From: Mucilaginibacter_A sp050954285
GTDB lineage: Bacteria; Bacteroidota; Bacteroidia; Sphingobacteriales; Sphingobacteriaceae
Reading direction: 5' to 3'
DNA: 64,000 bases
NCBI GenBank assembly: GCA_050954285.1
Contig: JBPBPL010000020.1
Span: forward strand, 18,744 to 82,743
Shown: positions 17,809 through 27,679 of the stretch, piece after piece
How positions within the stretch are numbered: position 1 is the stretch's first letter
Layout of the letters: each line of letters begins with the position of its first letter
Notes under the pieces: generated by a model
Told to the model about the DNA's origin: nothing
Seen by the model: the letters and a program-made list of their open reading frames with translations, nothing else
Database searches by the model: none
Program-made: the position numbers and the translations under genes

Positions 17809-19842
17809 TTATTTAACAATATATGTTTTATGATCGGGACCAATACCGGTCAGCGTAACTGATTTCCATTGGGAAGGCAATTTGCTTTTGATCTGTGTGA
17901 TGCCGTTTGGCGTAATATCCAATCCGCCAAAACCCATTAACAAACTTTGTAAAATTCCGCCGGCACCAGTTGCAAAATACGGGTTTGTTCCGCCTTTCGT
18001 TTCTGCAATTACGCGGAAAGGCGGAACTAAGTTTGGCTCGTAAGCTTCTTTAAACCAATGATATGCTTTTCCGCCATCACCCAAACGCGAATATAATAAT
18101 GCAAAAATCGCCTGTGTCATCGCTGGCGTTCCTTCATTCGGAATCCTGGTTTCGTAGTAAGCCAAATCCTTTTTGATCTGTGCCTGATCGGTTATCGTTT
18201 TCAACGGATAAGCCAATAGATTGACATCGCCCTGTTTGATTCCTTCTCCATGATAAAAAGCGTGTTCCTGCGTTACGCCATTTGGCAATTTTAAAATAGG
18301 AATATTTTGTGCCACCAAAGCCCAATCCGCATTAGCCGGAATACCCAATAATTTAGCTGCTGCTGCTGCATTTTGCAGGTTTACTTTTGCTGCTGCGTTT
18401 GTGAAAGCATTGTTATCTACATTCTCCGCCCATTCATCCGCAGCAACCACATTTTTAATGTCAAAATGCCCTGCACCGTTTCGTTCTACACGGCTTGCCC
18501 AGAAATCAGCTGTGGCAGATAAAATCGGCCAGCCACGTTCGCGCAACCATGTTTTATCTTGTGTAACACAATAATAATTCCAGGCGGCATTGGCTACATC
18601 GGCCGTGATATGATGTTCAAACGGACCGCTCAAAGCCCAAACCGGTGTTTCTTCTACACCTGTTCCGGCACTTTCCCAGGGAAACATCGCGCCTTTAAAT
18701 CCGTGAGAAAACGCGTTTCTCCGTGCGGCTTCTATTCGTTCAAAACGATATTCGACCAATGATTTTGCAATTTCCGGGTGTAAAACCAGCAGTGCCGGAT
18801 ACATCCAGACTTCGGTATCCCAAAAAACGTGTCCGTTATAACCCAAGCCAGAAAGCCCCATTGGCGAAGGCGAAAAAGCAGTTCCGGCACGCGAAAACGA
18901 ATACAAATGGTACAACATGCTGTGAATATCCTGTTGTGCCTGCGCGTCTCCTTCAATTTTAATATCACTTTTCCATAACTCGTCCCAGGCCTGATTGTGA
19001 AATTTCAACAAACGATCATGACCTTCCAAACGGGCAAAAATGGTTAAACGCTCCGCCTCATTCAGCGGATCATCATGGTGCACTGAAGTGATGGAAGAAC
19101 CAATCACCGAAAAAGTATAAGTTTCGCCAGATTTCAGGCTTTTGCTGAATTTCATCAGGTGCATATTACTGTCCCACATTTCGTGGATCACGGCTGGCTC
19201 CTGCCCGTGCGGCTCTCCAAACAAAAAACTGGTGGAAGCACACAATTGTAATTTCCCGGTCGGGCTTTTTGCGGTAGAAGTGAGCAGCTTGAGCGTTACA
19301 TGCGGCCGATCGATTTCGTTATAATAATTTTGCACCTCGCGCAAGGCATCCGGCGCTTCCATTACGCTTGCCGGTGTAATCGTGATGTCCTTTTTAGCGG
19401 TGATGGAAATATCCATTAAAACCGTAAACGGCAACTGGCGCAGCGAATAATACGTGTATTTGACCGTTGCTTCATCACTGTAAGAAAAAGTAGTGGTAAA
19501 AGAAGCATGCTGCATATCCAGTTGCTGCTGCATGTTTGTTACCGCTTTTGCATCCAAACGCTTACCGTTGATATCCAGATGCATGTTCAGCAAATTGAAA
19601 CTATTTAAAAAATTGCTGACACGGCCGCGGCCATACTGATCATAAACGCCTGCGAGCACCACGTTTTTTACCTGAAAAGGTTCGGGAGAAGATACAATCC
19701 CGATCATCCCGTTGGCAACCGTAACGCCAAAATAATTTGCCGGATCGATTTTATCTGTAGAAATACGCCAGGGATCCTGCGCGTTTGCTTGAAAAATGCA
19801 ACAAAAAACACCCGATAAAAACAGTATCAGCTTTTTTTTCAT
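17809..19842 (-). CDS. Exported glycoside hydrolase family 65 protein
   Basis: GH65 enzymes hydrolyse or phosphorolyse alpha-glucosides (trehalose, maltose, kojibiose, nigerose). The 677 residues start with a signal peptide (about residues 1-21) and show the (alpha/alpha)6-barrel motifs: 'GHVFWDTEVWMYPALL' near residue 335 and 'ADEWAENVDNNAFTN' near residue 467, where the Glu matches the family's general acid. Export to the periplasm argues for a hydrolase (acid-trehalase or glucosyl-hydroxylysine-glucosidase-like) because phosphate and the product sugar phosphate would be lost outside. The ATG overlaps the stop of the upstream ASPIC gene (ATGA). A dispersed motif lies in its signal-peptide codons (19814-19828). 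Confidence 0.88.
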   Translation of the reverse strand: MKKKLILFLSGVFCCIFQANAQDPWRISTDKIDPANYFGVTVANGMIGIVSSPEPFQVKNVVLAGVYDQYGRGRVSNFLNSFNLLNMHLDINGKRLDAKAVTNMQQQLDMQHASFTTTFSYSDEATVKYTYYSLRQLPFTVLMDISITAKKDITITPASVMEAPDALREVQNYYNEIDRPHVTLKLLTSTAKSPTGKLQLCASTSFLFGEPHGQEPAVIHEMWDSNMHLMKFSKSLKSGETYTFSVIGSSITSVHHDDPLNEAERLTIFARLEGHDRLLKFHNQAWDELWKSDIKIEGDAQAQQDIHSMLYHLYSFSRAGTAFSPSPMGLSGLGYNGHVFWDTEVWMYPALLVLHPEIAKSLVEYRFERIEAARRNAFSHGFKGAMFPWESAGTGVEETPVWALSGPFEHHITADVANAAWNYYCVTQDKTWLRERGWPILSATADFWASRVERNGAGHFDIKNVVAADEWAENVDNNAFTNAAAKVNLQNAAAAAKLLGIPANADWALVAQNIPILKLPNGVTQEHAFYHGEGIKQGDVNLLAYPLKTITDQAQIKKDLAYYETRIPNEGTPAMTQAIFALLYSRLGDGGKAYHWFKEAYEPNLVPPFRVIAETKGGTNPYFATGAGGILQSLLMGFGGLDITPNGITQIKSKLPSQWKSVTLTGIGPDHKTYIVK

Positions 19843-22800
19843 GGTTTGGATTTAGGTTTTGAACGAAAGAATTCGATCCCTTCGTTGTTTCTGGAAACAG
19901 CGTAAATATAGCCGTTTTTCGTTTTGATTTTCTGGATGTCGCGCACTTCTCCGCGCAGCAAAAAACCGTTATTTACGGACGAAGAAGACTGAAAATTTCG
20001 GTTTTTGTCTGGAACTAAAACGTTGCCGTAATCCGCGTCGTACCGACCTTCATACGGCAAAACGCCATAAAAATTTCCGCCGGCCAGAATGCTGTTTTTA
20101 TCACCCCAAAATTGGGCAAAAGCAAATAGCGGTGCCACCTGTGCCGAAGATGGAAATGCTTTAAACTCAAAATTACCGGCTCCTTTATTGTAAAAAATGC
20201 CGGAAGTAAACGAATTGACCGTTAGCACTTTATTCACATCTAGGGAATCGCCAAACAATTCGGATACAGTTTTTCCGGCAAAATCATGATAGTACAGAAA
20301 CTTCTTTTTTAACAACGGAACCTGCTTTTCAATTTCACCTTTGCCCAAAAAAGTATAATCTTTTTGGTTGATGCTGTACGTGAGCAACGGATCGATAATT
20401 CCGTTCTTATCCAGATCAGACAAGAACAGTTTCACCGGGTTTTCTGCGGAGGGTTTCAATTTTGAATTCCAGCCATAATTGCCTGCAATAATATCTGTTT
20501 TGCCATCGCCATCCACATCAGCCAGCAAAATCCGCTGCCACCAGCCGCTTGCCGCATCCATTTGTACCGAGTGTTGCTGCACCAGTTTCCCTTTTTGGTT
20601 GATGAAAACTTTTACTGGCATCCATTCTCCGGCAACCACTAAATCCGGCCAGCCATCATTGTTTAAATCTGCAAAGGCAGCAGAACGAATCATTCCTGCA
20701 TTTTTAAGTTCGGCCGGAATTGCTGTTTGATGAAAATTTCCCTGCCCGTCATTCATTAAAAGATACGATTCCGGGATTTTACCAAACTCGCGCGCATCCG
20801 GCGCACCGGCTACAAAAATGTCCGGGAAACCATCATGATTTACATCCGCAACGGCAACAGCCGCTTTATTGACTTTGATGGATGGAATGGAATTTGAACG
20901 TTTAAAATTTCCTTTCCCATCATTTAAATATAAGCGATCTACCAGTTCCGGCGAACCATCTGGCAATTCATTTCCGCCACTAACAACATACAAATCCGGA
21001 TTACCGTCATGATTTACATCGATAAAAACAGCATCAACACCTTCGCTTGCTGCATCTGCCAAAAAAGCTGACTGAACCGATTCCGTAAAACCACCGTTTT
21101 TTTGCTGGATAAACAAAGCACCAGCTTGTCCTTTTGCGCCGCACACATAAAAATCATCCAGACCGTCGTGGTTTATATCTGCAACAGCCATCCGCGGACC
21201 TTCCGTAGAAAGCACGTGTGGAATAAGTGGTTGCATATTAAAATCAACAAAATTATTTTCTTGGTGCTTCCACCTGATGTTTTCTGCCGAAGTAATATTT
21301 TGAAAAACTGCCGGAACCGGCTTAAAAAACTTAGTTTGTTCAAAATGACCGGCAGCGTTTTTTTGGTTTATAGTAATAAGTTGATTGACTTTCACATTTT
21401 TAATAATCTGATACGTCTGGTTTGGCCAAACGATGAGCAAGCTATCTGCTTTTTTAGCCTCTTTCAACCCAAAATGAAGCTCTGGTTCTACCGAAGATTG
21501 AAATCCGCGTGTTAACATCAACTGCTCATATTGCATCTGTTTTCCGCAGAAAACGTATGCCTTGGCACCAATTCCGAAATGATTATCGGGATCTCCAGTA
21601 AACTTTAAGCTGAGGTAATTACTGTTTTTACCAGTATTTTTATAGATGCAGGCTTCGTGATTCAGGTTATTGGTGATCAGATCCAAATGCCCGCTATTGT
21701 TCAAATCCGCATAAGCTGCACCGTTGGAAAGCATGGCGTCCTTTATTCCCCAGATACTGCTTTTATCGGTAAATTTTTCAGTTGGCGTTCCTTTAAAAAT
21801 GAAACTATGTGCTTCACCGGTTGGCATTTTATCCAGCACCAAACTATCGGATTGATGGCCGCTGCTTAATGCTGCCTGGACAGATAAATCAGAAATATAA
21901 CTGATATAATCCATATCCGTTGGACGGCGTTTAATACCGTTGGCGATGAATAAATCTTTGATGCCATCGTTATCAAAATCAGCCATCAACGGGCTCCAGC
22001 TCCAGTCCGTAGCCGCAACACCGTCCATCAAAGCCACATCGCTAAAAGCTTCACCATTTCCAAGATTTTTTTGCAAACAATTGCGCGAATACTGGTTTTG
22101 AAATCCGCCGTTTACAATTTTGTATTTATACTGATCGTAGGTTTCGTCGCCGCCATACGTTTTCAATACGTTCTCCTCCGCAGGCAACATATCTGCTGTA
22201 AAAATATCCAATTGCCCATCATTGTTAAAATCAGCCATGTCATTGCCCATACTAAAACGGCTGTAATGGTTAAAGTGCTTCGCGCCCGCTTCGGTAAATG
22301 TGCCGTTGTGGTTGTTGATGTAGTAATAATCGTTCTCGTGGAAATCATTTCCCACGTAAATATCTTCCCAGCCATCGTTATTTAAATCGCCCACAGCAAC
22401 ACCTAAACCATAACCTAACGCGCTGCTGTAAATGCCCGACTTTAAGGTTACATCTACAAAATGGCCTTTTTGATTGAGATATAATTTGCTTCCAGCCAGC
22501 TGATTAGATTTTCTCCGGGCACTCGTATCGCCATAAGTTTCTACGGAATGATTGGATTGGTTGAGTAAAAAGCAATCCAGCTTGCCGTCGTGATTGTAAT
22601 CGAAAAAAACTGCCTGTGTAGAATAACCCGAAAAATCTAAACCAAATTCTGCTGATCTTTCCGAAAAAGTGCCATCATGATTATTGATGTACAATAAGTT
22701 GTGCCCTTTCAGATTCAGTTTTCCGGCCACGGCACAAACGTAAATATCCAACCAGCCATCATTGTTTACATCGGCCATGGTTACACCGGTGCACCAATCG

Positions 22801-23168
22801 GCAGAACCGTGTACACCAGCTTTCTGAGTAATGTCCTGAAACTGGTAATTGCCTTTGTTGAGATAAAGCTTGTTGCCGCCTTTTTTATTCGCCGTAAAAA
22901 ACAGATCGGGCAAACCATCATTGTTGATATCGCCCACAGCAACTCCTCCCCCATTATAGAAATACAAATATTGCAACATGCCCGGCGCATCGTTATCAGT
23001 TAGTTTATTGTTAAAAGTAACATGAGTTTGGGTTGAACTGAGCAGCTGGAAAAGTGGTGCTTCGGCTTTTTTATGCTGACACGAAACCAGAAAAAAACAG
23101 CTCAACACAAAGAAAAAAATTAGCTTCTTGATAAAAATATGGGAAACCGATGAAATGTGCAGGATCAA
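19839..23168 (-). CDS. FG-GAP/VCBS repeat lipoprotein with ASPIC/UnbV domain (copy 2)
   Basis: The 1109-residue lipoprotein (lipobox 'LVSC', Cys about residue 30) contains many FG-GAP/VCBS beta-propeller repeats of the form D-x-N-x-D-G-x-x-D ('GDINNDGLPDLFF', 'ADVNNDGWLDIYV'), which bind calcium. An ASPIC/UnbV domain ('FGIGAKAYVFCGKQ...RGFQSSVEPELHFG') lies in the middle, followed by more repeats. Such proteins are surface carbohydrate-binding candidates in Bacteroidota loci. The frame has no ATG before the signal; TTG at 23168 is the best start. It heads ASPIC-GH65-small gene-phosphatase and overlaps GH65 by 4 bases. It is a paralogue of the gene at 24289. Confidence 0.9.
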   Translation of the reverse strand: MILHISSVSHIFIKKLIFFFVLSCFFLVSCQHKKAEAPLFQLLSSTQTHVTFNNKLTDNDAPGMLQYLYFYNGGGVAVGDINNDGLPDLFFTANKKGGNKLYLNKGNYQFQDITQKAGVHGSADWCTGVTMADVNNDGWLDIYVCAVAGKLNLKGHNLLYINNHDGTFSERSAEFGLDFSGYSTQAVFFDYNHDGKLDCFLLNQSNHSVETYGDTSARRKSNQLAGSKLYLNQKGHFVDVTLKSGIYSSALGYGLGVAVGDLNNDGWEDIYVGNDFHENDYYYINNHNGTFTEAGAKHFNHYSRFSMGNDMADFNNDGQLDIFTADMLPAEENVLKTYGGDETYDQYKYKIVNGGFQNQYSRNCLQKNLGNGEAFSDVALMDGVAATDWSWSPLMADFDNDGIKDLFIANGIKRRPTDMDYISYISDLSVQAALSSGHQSDSLVLDKMPTGEAHSFIFKGTPTEKFTDKSSIWGIKDAMLSNGAAYADLNNSGHLDLITNNLNHEACIYKNTGKNSNYLSLKFTGDPDNHFGIGAKAYVFCGKQMQYEQLMLTRGFQSSVEPELHFGLKEAKKADSLLIVWPNQTYQIIKNVKVNQLITINQKNAAGHFEQTKFFKPVPAVFQNITSAENIRWKHQENNFVDFNMQPLIPHVLSTEGPRMAVADINHDGLDDFYVCGAKGQAGALFIQQKNGGFTESVQSAFLADAASEGVDAVFIDVNHDGNPDLYVVSGGNELPDGSPELVDRLYLNDGKGNFKRSNSIPSIKVNKAAVAVADVNHDGFPDIFVAGAPDAREFGKIPESYLLMNDGQGNFHQTAIPAELKNAGMIRSAAFADLNNDGWPDLVVAGEWMPVKVFINQKGKLVQQHSVQMDAASGWWQRILLADVDGDGKTDIIAGNYGWNSKLKPSAENPVKLFLSDLDKNGIIDPLLTYSINQKDYTFLGKGEIEKQVPLLKKKFLYYHDFAGKTVSELFGDSLDVNKVLTVNSFTSGIFYNKGAGNFEFKAFPSSAQVAPLFAFAQFWGDKNSILAGGNFYGVLPYEGRYDADYGNVLVPDKNRNFQSSSSVNNGFLLRGEVRDIQKIKTKNGYIYAVSRNNEGIEFFRSKPKSKP

Positions 23169-23271
23169 ATTTTTGTTGAATTGCTGATAAATGTTGGTGA
23201 AATCAAGACGATGGTGTACCTGAAAATTTCGATTTATAATTAACCTTAAATGTATAAATTTTTTGAGTGGC

Positions 23272-23332
23272 GATGCTTCTTTTATCGCATAAAAATTAAG
23301 ATCGCCAATTTTTTATTGCTAAAAGAAGCATG
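23272..23332. repeat. 61-bp imperfect palindrome bounded by two inverted dispersed-motif copies
   Basis: GATGCTTCTTTTATC (23272-23286, plus) faces GCTAAAAGAAGCATG (23318-23332, minus). The interior also mirrors itself (CATAAAAATT against AATTTTTTATTG), so the whole unit can fold into one long hairpin. It lies between the divergent genes at 23168 and 23364. A TACTTTTA box (23333-23340) for the plus gene follows immediately. Confidence 0.85.
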
Positions 23333-23363
23333 TACTTTTAGCACCCGATTATTGCTACCCTGA

Positions 23364-24299
23364 ATGAAGAAAATATTTGTTTTAATTGTGCTGATGCTGA
23401 TTATTGTTTTGATTGTTCTGATCTCGTTCAAGCAGCAAAAAACGATTCATATTAAAGTTCAATATTTTATTGCTTTGCAACAATTGCTTCAACCCGAAAA
23501 CTGGAAAAAGTGGCAGCCTGATGTAAAAAAAGCTTTTCAACAAGATCCAGCGGAAGTAAAAATCAGCAAACGTAATCTTGTTTTTACTATCCAAATTCCA
23601 GGTTCTACAATTAATCTTAAACCACAGGGTTTCGCATTTGATGTTGATAAAAACAGTACCTGGAAAAACAGCCGTTACCAGTTGATAGCGGTACCAATTT
23701 TGAAAGATGGAACAGCGCAAATTACCATCAACCAAAAAACCAATTTATGGAATCGGCTACTTGATTTGCTCGGTCGAAGACCTATAAACGACATCGATCA
23801 GCTGAAAGCTTTTTTAGAAGATCCGCGCCGGTATTATGGTTTTGATATCAGGCGTACTATGGTTGCCGACAGTAACATAGTAGTTGAAAAAAAGAGGATT
23901 TTAATCAAAAATAAAGCTTCGGAAATTGCGCAAACCGAGCAAGATTTAAAGGCTTATATCCAGCAGCAAAACCTCAAAGTTGTGCAGCCGGTTATCGCAG
24001 ATATCCGCAACATTGGCCAGGATTCGCTACGGTTAATGATTGGTTTGCCTATTAATAAACAAACCGTTTCTGCCGGGAAAATCCAGTTTATGCACCAGCC
24101 ACCGCACGGGCACATGTTAACCGGTTTTTATAATGGAAAATATGGCGGAAGGCAAAAGCTTTATCTGGCAATGAAAACCTATATCGCCGATCATAATCTA
24201 TCTTCTCCGGAGGATGCTTACGAGAAATATCTGGACAATAAAATACCTGTAAGCGATACGAGCTGGGTGCGCTTACAGGTAAATTTTCCTATTTTTTAG
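23364..24299 (+). CDS. Membrane-anchored protein with a GyrI-like (AraC effector-binding) C-terminal domain
   Basis: The 311-residue protein has an N-terminal membrane anchor (about residues 3-23), a middle part of about 120 residues similar in pattern to SRPBCC-type domains, and a C-terminal region (about residues 215-311) with the pattern of GyrI-like small-molecule-binding domains: 'PPHGHMLTGFYNGKYGG...MKTYIADHNL...DAYEKYLDNKIPV'. GyrI-like domains bind ligands or inhibit enzymes; the ligand is unknown. The assignment is by recalled pattern and is tentative. Its last 11 bases overlap the convergent ASPIC gene. A motif copy is coded at 23646-23660. Confidence 0.65.
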   Translation: MKKIFVLIVLMLIIVLIVLISFKQQKTIHIKVQYFIALQQLLQPENWKKWQPDVKKAFQQDPAEVKISKRNLVFTIQIPGSTINLKPQGFAFDVDKNSTWKNSRYQLIAVPILKDGTAQITINQKTNLWNRLLDLLGRRPINDIDQLKAFLEDPRRYYGFDIRRTMVADSNIVVEKKRILIKNKASEIAQTEQDLKAYIQQQNLKVVQPVIADIRNIGQDSLRLMIGLPINKQTVSAGKIQFMHQPPHGHMLTGFYNGKYGGRQKLYLAMKTYIADHNLSSPEDAYEKYLDNKIPVSDTSWVRLQVNFPIF

Positions 24300-27200
24300 G
24301 CTGTGTAAATATTTGCAGCGCATCGTTGTTTCGGGCAATGACAATGCTGGTGCCAGTTTTGGTTTTGATGGATTTTATGTCGCGTACTTCTCCTTTGATA
24401 AAAATACCGCTGACCGACGGCGGCACATAAGTGAAACCATGTTGCGGATTTCCTAAAAACGTAGTGCCGTAGCTGGCATCATAGCGGCCAACTTCGGGTT
24501 TCAGGCCGTAAAAGTTTCCACCTAAAATTAAATCGGGAACTTCATCATAATTTACATCCGTTACCAAAACACTAAAAACCGGCGAAAGCTGACTTTGTAC
24601 CGGCAGTGGCTGCATATTAAACCGGCCTTTCCCCTGATTGTAAAACACACAAGTTTGGGTTTGATTGACAGTTAAAACGGATGCTTTTGCCAATTCTTCT
24701 GGGGTAAAAACAGCATCGATCCCTTTGCCTGCATAAGCATCGTAACGCAGAATTTTCTTTTTGAGGTATGGCAACTGCTTCAGCAAATCATCATGCAGAT
24801 TAAAAATATAAGGTTTCCCATCCGTTTTATAATAAACCGGGATAGATTCTACCTGGCCATTTTCATCAAAATCGGAGACGTAAAGTTTGGCCGGATGGTT
24901 TACGTCTGCCTGAATTTTAGAATTTAAACCATTGTTACCCGCGATAAAATCTATATTCCCATCATTATTAAAATCGCCTATGGTTATGCAATTCCACCAG
25001 CCGGAAGAATTGGCAATTTCAGCGGTTTTAACTAATTTTTTACCAACGTATTTCAAGATCGTAACCGGCATCCAATCGCCCACAACCACCAAAGCGTTTT
25101 TACCCCGTCCATCCAAATCCACCCATTGCGCATCGGTTACCATGCCTAATTTTTGTAGTTCAGGGGCAATGCTGGCTGTTACATCTGTAAAATTCCCTTT
25201 GCCATCATTTCTGAATAATTTGCTTGTTGGGATAACCCCGTACGAACCCGGAATGCTCCTTCCACCAATAAATAAATCGCCGTTATTGCTGTTTATCCGC
25301 ACACAGGAAGCGTTGATGGAAAGTAACGGCCAGCCTTTAAACTGACGTAAAAAATTACCTTTGCCATCATTGATATAAAATCGGGAAACCAAGTTGAGCG
25401 AGCCTTCGTGTTCCTGATTACCGCCGGAAACCACCACCAAATCCTGGTCGCCATCATGATCGGCATCCAAGAATAACGCGCCAATATCTTCACTTAGTTT
25501 ATCCTGCTCAAACGCAAATTCTTTTTTGGGAAGGAATGTTCCGTTGGGCTGCTGGATAAAAAGCTTGGCCGTATCGTTGATCGCTCCGCCCATAAAAAAA
25601 TCATCTAAGCCATCTCCGTTCACATCAGCAACAGCCAGTTTCGGACCTTCGGTAGAAAGCATTTTCGGGATCAATCGTTGCTCATCAAAATCCTTATAAT
25701 CGTTTTCCTTGTGGGTGATATCGCCGCTGATTACTTCGGCCGTACTGTTTTTATAGTATGTTTTTAAGTGTGTTGTTTTGGGCTGAAACTTTTGGTCAGC
25801 ATTTTTTTGAAGCAGTTTTAAGGTCGAATTAATATTCACATCTTTTAAAATTTGCATCTTTAAATCCGGCCATACTATTTTTACACTATCAATTTTAGTG
25901 TTTTTGCCGATGCCAAAGTTCAGTACCGGTTCCGAGCTGCTTTCGAAACCGCGCACCGGCATTTGCTCAATCAGCTGCTGGTTGTTTTTGGTATAAACAG
26001 TTACTTTTGCACCGATGCCAAAGGTATTTTTGCCGTTACCCTGCAACTGTACTTTTAAAAAATTGGTTTTTAGTTTTTCAGAGGAAGAATTTCGGTAGAT
26101 AAAAGCAGTACCGTTTTCATTGTTTACCACCAGGTCCAGATCACCATCACCATCCAAATCACCATAAGCCGCACCGTTGCTAAAAGTTGGCGTGTTCAAA
26201 CCTAAAGCCTCAGTCGCATTTTTAAACTGCAGGTTTTTTTGGTTGATGAAACCATAATTGCTAATCGGCGTTGCGGGCATCTTATCTAAAAAAGCCTTCA
26301 TTTTAAAACCACCTTTTTTAGCCATATTCATTGCTTCTTCACTGCTGAAATAAGCTAAAAAATCTTGGTTCGTTAAATCCTTACTAATGCCATTGCTCAC
26401 ATAAATATCTTTCCAGCCATCATTATTAAAATCGAAACACAACGCGCCCCAGCTCCAATCGGTTGCATTTACACCTGCCAGACAAGCAATATCGCTGAAC
26501 GTGCCATCACCATTGTTCAACTGCAAACAATTGCTGGTAAACTGGTGGTGGAAATCGCTTTTTAATTTGGCATTATACACATCGTAATCATCAAATTTGG
26601 TGGTGGTTTTGAGGCGATAATCATTTTCAGGCAGCATATCGGTAGTAAAAACATCCAGCAAACCATCATTGTTAATATCTGCCATATCCGAACCCATGGA
26701 CGACATACTCATGTGGCCCATGGCATCGTTGCTGTTCTCTTTAAAAGTGCCGTTGTGTTTGTTAATGTACAAATAATCGTGCTCAAAAAAATCGTTAGAA
26801 ACGTACAAATCATCCCAGCCGGTATTGTTAATATCGCCGGCTGCAATGCCTAAACCAAAACCGATTTCGCTGCCATAAATCCCGGCTTGCGCGCTGATGT
26901 CGGTAAATTTTCCGTTATCGTTCCGATATAAACGGTCGCCATTTTTCGGATCTCGTTTATCCCGCAGGTTTCGGTTGTAACCAAAACTACCAATCGGCCG
27001 GTAACTATTGTTCAACACAAAACAATCTAAATCGCCGTCATGATCAAAATCAAAAAAAATGGCTTGGGTTGATAAACCTTTGTCATCCAAACCATATTGC
27101 GCGGCTTCTTCTTTAAAAGTGCCATCTTTTTGGTTGATGTAGAGTTCGTTTGCCCGTTCGGCTTCCGTGGTTCCGCTGCTGTTACAAACGTAAATATCCA

Positions 27201-27594
27201 GCCAGCCATCACCATTAATATCTACCATAGAAACGCCGGTGTGCCAGCGGTGTGCTCCTTTTACCCCTGCTTTTTCAGTAACATCTTTAAATTTCCAGTT
27301 TCCTTGATTAAGATATAATTTATTGCTGCCTTGATTGGCACTGAAAAATATATCCGGCTTCCCATCATTGTTTATATCGCCGATAGCCACGCCGCCGCCA
27401 TTGTAATAATTACGGTAGTTAAATACGTTGAAATTATCATTATCAATCACTTTGTTATTAAAGCTGATTCCGGTTTGCGCAGCCGGAACAAGTTGAAATA
27501 AAGCATCATCCGGAATAATCTTTTTTTGATGCCGACAGGAAATACAAAAAATAGGCAGTAAAAGAAGTATCAGGATTTTGGTACGGATGCACAT
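24289..27594 (-). CDS. FG-GAP/VCBS repeat lipoprotein with ASPIC/UnbV domain (copy 1)
   Basis: About 1101 residues, architecture as in the paralogue at 19839: lipoprotein signal ('FCISC', Cys about residue 20), repeated calcium-binding loops ('GDINNDGKPDIFF', 'ADINNDGLLDVFT'), a central ASPIC/UnbV domain ('FGIGAKVTVYTKNN...RGFESSSEPVLNFG'), then further repeats. I chose ATG 27594 and not the longer TTG frame (27612), because a -7 box TAGCTTTG lies at 27617-27610 and would put the transcript start near 27603. It follows the SusC/SusD pair on the same strand but is separated from it by a terminator-like hairpin. A motif copy lies in its signal codons (27557-27571). Confidence 0.9.
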   Translation of the reverse strand: MCIRTKILILLLLPIFCISCRHQKKIIPDDALFQLVPAAQTGISFNNKVIDNDNFNVFNYRNYYNGGGVAIGDINNDGKPDIFFSANQGSNKLYLNQGNWKFKDVTEKAGVKGAHRWHTGVSMVDINGDGWLDIYVCNSSGTTEAERANELYINQKDGTFKEEAAQYGLDDKGLSTQAIFFDFDHDGDLDCFVLNNSYRPIGSFGYNRNLRDKRDPKNGDRLYRNDNGKFTDISAQAGIYGSEIGFGLGIAAGDINNTGWDDLYVSNDFFEHDYLYINKHNGTFKENSNDAMGHMSMSSMGSDMADINNDGLLDVFTTDMLPENDYRLKTTTKFDDYDVYNAKLKSDFHHQFTSNCLQLNNGDGTFSDIACLAGVNATDWSWGALCFDFNNDGWKDIYVSNGISKDLTNQDFLAYFSSEEAMNMAKKGGFKMKAFLDKMPATPISNYGFINQKNLQFKNATEALGLNTPTFSNGAAYGDLDGDGDLDLVVNNENGTAFIYRNSSSEKLKTNFLKVQLQGNGKNTFGIGAKVTVYTKNNQQLIEQMPVRGFESSSEPVLNFGIGKNTKIDSVKIVWPDLKMQILKDVNINSTLKLLQKNADQKFQPKTTHLKTYYKNSTAEVISGDITHKENDYKDFDEQRLIPKMLSTEGPKLAVADVNGDGLDDFFMGGAINDTAKLFIQQPNGTFLPKKEFAFEQDKLSEDIGALFLDADHDGDQDLVVVSGGNQEHEGSLNLVSRFYINDGKGNFLRQFKGWPLLSINASCVRINSNNGDLFIGGRSIPGSYGVIPTSKLFRNDGKGNFTDVTASIAPELQKLGMVTDAQWVDLDGRGKNALVVVGDWMPVTILKYVGKKLVKTAEIANSSGWWNCITIGDFNNDGNIDFIAGNNGLNSKIQADVNHPAKLYVSDFDENGQVESIPVYYKTDGKPYIFNLHDDLLKQLPYLKKKILRYDAYAGKGIDAVFTPEELAKASVLTVNQTQTCVFYNQGKGRFNMQPLPVQSQLSPVFSVLVTDVNYDEVPDLILGGNFYGLKPEVGRYDASYGTTFLGNPQHGFTYVPPSVSGIFIKGEVRDIKSIKTKTGTSIVIARNNDALQIFTQPKK

Positions 27595-27609
27595 AGAAAA
27601 GAAATATAA

Positions 27610-27617
27610 CAAAGCTA
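27610..27617 (-). promoter_or_regulatory. -7 box (TAGCTTTG) of ASPIC copy 1
   Basis: It matches TAnnTTTG on the minus strand and lies 16 bases upstream of ATG 27594. It decides the start of the lipoprotein. No convincing -33 element is seen; the terminator stem occupies that space. Confidence 0.5.
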
Positions 27618-27651
27618 AAAATGGAGCAGTAAATTAATACTACTCCATTTT
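27618..27651 (-). terminator. Terminator-like hairpin after SusD
   Basis: AAAATGGAG (27618-27626) pairs with CTCCATTTT (27643-27651), extended after one mismatch by AGTA/TACT. On the minus strand a short T-run follows. It would separate SusC/SusD mRNA from the downstream ASPIC gene. Confidence 0.7.
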
Positions 27652-27679
27652 AAAAATTGATCAAGAAATGATCAGAGGA

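Noticed and set aside
27595..27612. Longer TTG start of ASPIC copy 1
   Set aside because: The TTG lies inside the predicted -7 box; ATG 27594 starts directly at the lipoprotein signal.
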